Source of the DNA: Streptomyces nodosus | GTDB taxonomy: Bacteria; Actinomycetota; Actinomycetes; Streptomycetales; Streptomycetaceae | Length of the DNA: 64,000 bases | Direction of reading: 5' to 3' | Assembly: GCF_008704995.1 (NCBI RefSeq) | Contig: NZ_CP023747.1 | Span: 4,867,501-4,931,500, forward strand | Part shown: piece after piece, positions 60,956-64,000 of the stretch | How the letters are laid out: every line of letters starts with the position of its first letter | How positions within the stretch are numbered: position 1 is the first letter of the stretch | Translations under genes and position numbers: made by a program | The notes under the pieces: model-generated | Told to the model about the DNA's origin: nothing | Database searches by the model: none | The model's input: only the letters and a program-made list of their open reading frames with translations

Positions 60956-60981
60956 AACATAGGTGAACGTTTCACCATTCC
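60956..60981 (-). promoter_or_regulatory. Sigma-R type promoter (GGAAT-N18-GTT) of mrx1
   Basis: Minus strand GGAAT (60977-60981), exactly 18 nt, GTT (60956-60958), then G. Predicted leader about 40 nt to ATG 60908. Full sigma-R consensus. Confidence 0.88.
60962..60976. promoter_or_regulatory. Palindrome GGTGAACGTTTCACC within the mrx1 spacer
   Basis: Perfect 6-bp arms around CGT, entirely inside the 18-nt spacer of the sigma-R promoter. A regulator bound there would compete directly with sigma-R holoenzyme. Confidence 0.55.
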
Positions 60982-61110
60982 CGCCTCGGGCCCCTGCCGC
61001 CCCGGCGTACCGCCCCTCGGCGGCCCGCTGCCGGTGCGACGGTACGACCACACCTGTCTCCCTGTGGACAACCGTCCCAGCCTCATCCGGCGACCTGGCA
61101 GCATGGCGGG

Positions 61111-63306
61111 GTGACAGCAGCAACGCATTCCACCCTCTTCCCGGGAGCCCCGTCGGCCGACGCGGTGCTCGAAGGGCTCGACCCCGAGCAGCGCGCGGTG
61201 GCGACCGCCCTGCACGGTCCGGTGTGCGTACTGGCGGGCGCCGGCACCGGCAAGACGCGGGCCATCACCCACCGCATCGCCTACGGGGTCCGTGCCGGCA
61301 TCCTCCAGCCCTCCGGTGTGCTCGCCGTCACCTTCACCAACCGTGCCGCGGGCGAGATGCGCGGCCGCCTCCGCCAACTCGGTGCCGCCGGTGTCCAGGC
61401 CCGCACCTTCCACTCCGCCGCCCTGCGCCAGCTCCAGTACTTCTGGCCGAAGGCCGTCGGCGGGAGCCTCCCCAGAATCATCGACCGCAAGATCCCGATC
61501 GTCGCGGACGCGGCCGCCGCCTGCCGCATCCGCCTCGACCGCAACGAACTGCGGGATGTGACCGCCGAGATCGAATGGTCCAAGGTCACCCAGACCGTCC
61601 CCGCCGACTACGCCGCCGCGGCCGCGAAGACGGGCCGCGAAGCCCCCCGGGACCCCGCCGAGATCGCCCAGCTCTACGCCGCCTACGAAGACCTCAAGCG
61701 GGACCGCGCCGTCATCGACTTCGAGGACGTCCTGCTGCTCACCGTCGGCATCCTCCAGGACCGGCACGACATCGCGGCCGAGGTCCGCTCCCAGTACCGG
61801 CACTTCGTCGTCGACGAGTACCAGGACGTCAGCCCGCTCCAGCAGCGACTCCTCGAACTGTGGCTCGGCGACCGCGACAGCCTCTGTGTGGTCGGCGACG
61901 CCAGCCAGACCATCTACTCCTTCACCGGTGCCACCCCCGACCATCTCCTCGACTTCCGCATCCGCCACCCCGGAGCCACCGTCGTCAAACTCGTCCGGGA
62001 CTACCGCTCCTCGCCCCAGGTCGTGCGCCTCGCCAACGGCCTCCTCGCCCAGGCCCGAGGCCGTGCCGCCGACCACCGCCTCGAACTGGTCTCCCAGCGT
62101 GACCCGGGCCCCGAACCCCTCTACACCGAGTACGCCGACGAACCCACCGAGGCCGAGGGCGCCGCCCGCCGCATCCGCGATCTGCTCGCCGCCGGACTGC
62201 CGCCTGCCGAGATCGCGGTCCTGTTCCGCACCAACTCCCAGTCCGAGATCTACGAGCAGGCCCTCGCGGACGCCGGCATCCCCTATCAGCTGCGCGGCGC
62301 CGAACGGTTCTTCGACCGCCCGGAGGTGCGCAAGGCCGGCATCGCCCTGCGCGGTGCCGCCCGCTTCGGCGCCAATGACTCCCTCCTGGACGGAGCGGTC
62401 GACCTGCCCTCCCAGGTGCGCGCCGTCCTCTCCGGCGAAGGCTGGACATCCACACCCCCCGCGGGGTCCGGAGCCGTCAGGGAGCGATGGGAGTCCCTGG
62501 CCGCCCTGGTGAACCTCGCCCAGGACTTCGCCGCGGCCAGACCGGACGCCACCCTCGCCGACCTCGTCACCGAACTGGACGAGCGGGCCAACGCCCAGCA
62601 CGCGCCGACCGTCCAGGGCGTGACCCTGGCCTCGCTGCACTCCGCCAAGGGCCTGGAATGGGACGCCGTCTTCGTCGTCGGGGTGGCCGAGGGCATGATG
62701 CCGATCACCTACGCCAAGACGGACGAGCAGATCGAGGAGGAACGCCGGCTGCTCTATGTCGGTGTCACCCGTGCCAGGGAACACCTCCACATCTCCTGGG
62801 CGCTCTCCCGGTCGCCCGGCGGCCGGCCCGGCCGGCGCCCCAGCCGCTTCCTGGACGGACTGCGGCCCGGTTCCTCCGGGGCCCAGGGCCGTGCCGCCGC
62901 CGCGGGCATCGGAGGAATCGAACGGGGCTTCAGCACCATCGGCACGGCGGCCGTCCCGCGCCGCGCCGACCGGACCCCGGCTCGCTGCCGGGTCTGCGGG
63001 CGCACACTGTCCGACGCCGGTGAGATGAAGCTGATGCGCTGCGACGGCTGTCCCTCCGACATGGACGAGGGCCTCTATGAGCGGCTGCGCGCCTGGCGGA
63101 CGGTGCAGGCGCACCGCAGCGGGCAGCCCGCCTTCTGTGTGTTCACCGACCGCACCTTGGTCGCGATCGCCGAGGCGGTGCCGGAGGACGCGGGCGAACT
63201 GACCCGCATCCCGGGGGTCGGTGTCCGCAAGCTCAACCGCTACGGGGCGGATGTTCTGGCCATCTGCGCAGGCCAGGACCTCGCCGAAGAGGACCGGGAC
63301 GACTGA
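61111..63306 (+). CDS. uvrD2: UvrD2-type SF1 helicase with tetracysteine and HRDC
   Basis: 731 residues from GTG 61111. GAGTGKTRAI (~res 42), VTFTNRAAGEM (~res 73), VVDEYQDVSPLQ (~res 233), SLHSAKGLEWD (~res 509), VGVTRAREH (~res 548) are SF1A motifs; then the tetracysteine CRVCG...CDGC (~res 628-649) and an HRDC domain (~660-725). This is the mycobacterial UvrD2 architecture (Rv3198c). DNA unwinding in repair; the tetracysteine motif is needed for activity in mycobacteria. Confidence 0.93.
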   Translation: MTAATHSTLFPGAPSADAVLEGLDPEQRAVATALHGPVCVLAGAGTGKTRAITHRIAYGVRAGILQPSGVLAVTFTNRAAGEMRGRLRQLGAAGVQARTFHSAALRQLQYFWPKAVGGSLPRIIDRKIPIVADAAAACRIRLDRNELRDVTAEIEWSKVTQTVPADYAAAAAKTGREAPRDPAEIAQLYAAYEDLKRDRAVIDFEDVLLLTVGILQDRHDIAAEVRSQYRHFVVDEYQDVSPLQQRLLELWLGDRDSLCVVGDASQTIYSFTGATPDHLLDFRIRHPGATVVKLVRDYRSSPQVVRLANGLLAQARGRAADHRLELVSQRDPGPEPLYTEYADEPTEAEGAARRIRDLLAAGLPPAEIAVLFRTNSQSEIYEQALADAGIPYQLRGAERFFDRPEVRKAGIALRGAARFGANDSLLDGAVDLPSQVRAVLSGEGWTSTPPAGSGAVRERWESLAALVNLAQDFAAARPDATLADLVTELDERANAQHAPTVQGVTLASLHSAKGLEWDAVFVVGVAEGMMPITYAKTDEQIEEERRLLYVGVTRAREHLHISWALSRSPGGRPGRRPSRFLDGLRPGSSGAQGRAAAAGIGGIERGFSTIGTAAVPRRADRTPARCRVCGRTLSDAGEMKLMRCDGCPSDMDEGLYERLRAWRTVQAHRSGQPAFCVFTDRTLVAIAEAVPEDAGELTRIPGVGVRKLNRYGADVLAICAGQDLAEEDRDD

Positions 63307-63318
63307 TGCCAACTCGTC

Positions 63319-63359
63319 GAAAAAATAGTTTGCGCATGCCCCGGGAATCCCCATAGGTT
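63319..63359 (+). promoter_or_regulatory. WblC/WhiB7-type promoter of wblC
   Basis: AAAAAATAG (63320-63328) directly precedes TTGCGC (-35, 63330-63335); an 18-nt spacer leads to TAGGTT (-10, 63354-63359). An AT-rich box next to the -35 is the known signature of WhiB7/WblC-activated sigma-A promoters, so autoregulation is expected. Confidence 0.65.
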
Positions 63360-63365
63360 CTTAGA

Positions 63366-63404
63366 CACGGAAGCAGCGGCCTTCTCCGAGGCCCTGGTTC
63401 CGTG
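63366..63404 (+). other. Leader hairpin near the wblC transcription start
   Basis: CACGGAA (63366-63372) pairs with TTCCGTG (63398-63404), with inner GGCCT/AGGCC stem (63378-63382/63389-63393). Located at the 5' end of the predicted transcript. Confidence 0.5.
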
Positions 63405-63471
63405 CTGTACTTGTCTGTCAGCCGGACCGGTTCACGCCCGTCCCCCTAGACGCCGAGAGGAGGCGATTGAA

Positions 63472-63792
63472 GTGATCAGCATCGAGACCAGCTCCATCCA
63501 CACCGTCAAAATGACCGGTCGCTCGGTCGTCGCCTCGTGCATGCTCGGCGTCTCCAACCCGGGCAGCGGTGTGTCCGGCATCCGTGCCATCCGTCCTGAG
63601 TCCTCCCTCGCTCCCGCGGGTCTTCCCGTCCGTGAGCGTGATGAGCGACCGACCAAGGCACTGGAAGCAGTAGTGGCACAGGCAGAGGCCTATGCCTTTG
63701 CGGCAGCCGGTGCCGGAGTCCGGAAGCAGACGACGCAGCACCACCTGATGTGGGCCTTCCGTGGGCCAGAACCCTGGAGTGATCCAGCCTGA
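63472..63792 (+). CDS. 106-codon upstream ORF in the wblC leader
   Basis: 106 residues from GTG 63472, with AGGAGG 8 nt upstream, the strongest ribosome site nearby. Starts VISIETSSIHTVKMTGR; ends in KQTTQHHLMWAFRGPEPW, with Trp twice. Third-position GC falls in the second half, where codons look less adapted. The stop TGA lies within a CCTGATC/GATCAGG hairpin and only 23 nt before the terminator stem. It may be the regulatory uORF or a real small protein; an internal ATG (MWAFRGPEPWSDPA, 63748-63792) could be a shorter uORF. No membrane segment, no known family. Confidence 0.6.
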   Translation: MISIETSSIHTVKMTGRSVVASCMLGVSNPGSGVSGIRAIRPESSLAPAGLPVRERDERPTKALEAVVAQAEAYAFAAAGAGVRKQTTQHHLMWAFRGPEPWSDPA

Positions 63793-63804
63793 TCGTCGAT
63801 CAGG
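63788..63804 (+). other. Stop-codon hairpin of the wblC uORF
   Basis: CCTGATC and GATCAGG form a 7-bp stem around GTC; the uORF stop codon TGA (63790-63792) is inside the 5' arm. A ribosome at this stop would prevent its folding. Confidence 0.45.
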
Positions 63805-63815
63805 CCGGCGCCTTC

Positions 63816-63858
63816 AGGGCCGCGGAACCCCATCAGGGATCCGCGGCCCTTCTGTTTT
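63816..63858 (+). terminator. Intrinsic terminator/attenuator upstream of wblC
   Basis: AGGGCCGCGGA (63816-63826) pairs perfectly with TCCGCGGCCCT (63840-63850), 13-nt loop, followed by TCTGTTTT. It sits 108 nt before the wblC GTG and 24 nt after the uORF stop, as an attenuator should. Confidence 0.85.
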
Positions 63859-63966
63859 CCCCGAACGGGGACGACGGAGCGAAGGGGCCCCGGGACAAGA
63901 AACACCCGGTACCAAGCCGACATCCGGTCCTACAGGGCCGGAACGACCAGACGAGGAAGACGAACC

Positions 63967-64000
63967 GTGCAACTCGAAGCGCACGCCCCGTCCGCACCGC
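63967..64000 (+). CDS. wblC: WblC/WhiB7 regulator, N-terminal fragment (runs off right edge)
   Basis: Only the first 11 codons are present from GTG 63967: (M)QLEAHAPSAP. They match the N-terminus of Streptomyces WblC, a Fe-S WhiB-family activator of multidrug/translation-antibiotic resistance. The four Cys of the cluster lie outside the window. The call rests on this short match, the position after uvrD2 (as whiB7 after Rv3198c) and the attenuator-type leader. Confidence 0.72.
   Translation, partial: MQLEAHAPSAP

Larger units (their letters stand above)
63307..63966 (+). other. wblC 5' leader region
   Basis: 660 bp between uvrD2 and wblC. Contents in order: AT-rich promoter box, -35/-10, leader hairpin, a well-initiated 106-codon ORF, intrinsic terminator, ~108-nt spacer with a GGGGACGACGGAGCGAAGGG-like purine-rich part. 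The whole layout fits a ribosome-controlled attenuation leader. Confidence 0.7.

Noticed and set aside
60832..63354. 840-codon minus-strand frame opposite uvrD2
   Set aside because: Mirror of a high-GC coding sequence, no domain signature; it also runs through the mrx1 5' region in a different frame.

Overview
The window looks like the core chromosome of a Streptomyces or close relative. It has very high GC with strong third-position bias, GTG and TTG starts, many apparently leaderless promoters, and characteristic genes such as a WblC/WhiB7 regulator, mycoredoxin, AdnAB, DUF3107, DUF3117 and DUF3152. I see no tRNA, rRNA, insertion sequence, prophage or CRISPR array.

Layout. (1) 1-19354: an end of a secreted-protein gene, a lysozyme-like membrane protein, dapE, a LOG-type hydrolase, a FolP2-like protein, a small DivIVA-like protein, tag, an enoyl-CoA hydratase and DUF3117. 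Then come an O-methyltransferase and the envelope-stress module sigE / anti-sigma / htrA / tatB, followed by mrp, DUF1003, an MgtE-N/CBS protein and corA. Gene content and order match the Mycobacterium tuberculosis stretch from dapE (Rv1202) to corA (Rv1239c). (2) 19893-26779: a joining region with SUFU-domain, MFS, PHP, MarC, NYN and hydrolase genes. (3) 26939-64000: a DEAD-box helicase, ferritin-like protein, DUF3107, TetR regulator, DUF3152 metalloprotease-like protein, moeZ, ATL protein, adnA-adnB, nudC, mrx1, uvrD2 and wblC. This corresponds to a second M. tuberculosis stretch (about Rv3211 down to whiB7, Rv3197A).

Inside block 3, between DUF3152 and moeZ, sits a compact operon (35405-40183). 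It encodes a PelF-like glycosyltransferase, a polytopic membrane protein, a sugar epimerase and a spherulin-4-like glycosidase. This toolkit resembles bacterial Pel and fungal galactosaminogalactan clusters, and I propose it makes a related surface polysaccharide. A cold-shock protein plus DEAD helicase pair and two tandem secreted peptidases lie at 41551-47037.

Regulation visible in the sequence. Three exact GGAAT-N18-GTT sites, the sigma-R (thiol-stress) consensus, lie upstream of moeZ, mrx1 and an uncharacterised 50-residue gene. My reading of both strands found no other exact match. The right end carries a long wblC leader with an AT-rich box next to its -35, a well-initiated 106-codon upstream ORF and a strong intrinsic terminator 108 nt before the wblC start, as expected for translation-coupled attenuation. 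At least seven genes have a -10 hexamer 6-7 nt before the start codon. Most convergent gene pairs are separated by strong hairpins.

The right third (50224-64000) is a genome-maintenance and redox island: an alkyltransferase-like DNA repair protein, a double-strand-break resection helicase-nuclease, an NADH pyrophosphatase, mycoredoxin, UvrD2 and the antibiotic-response regulator WblC.
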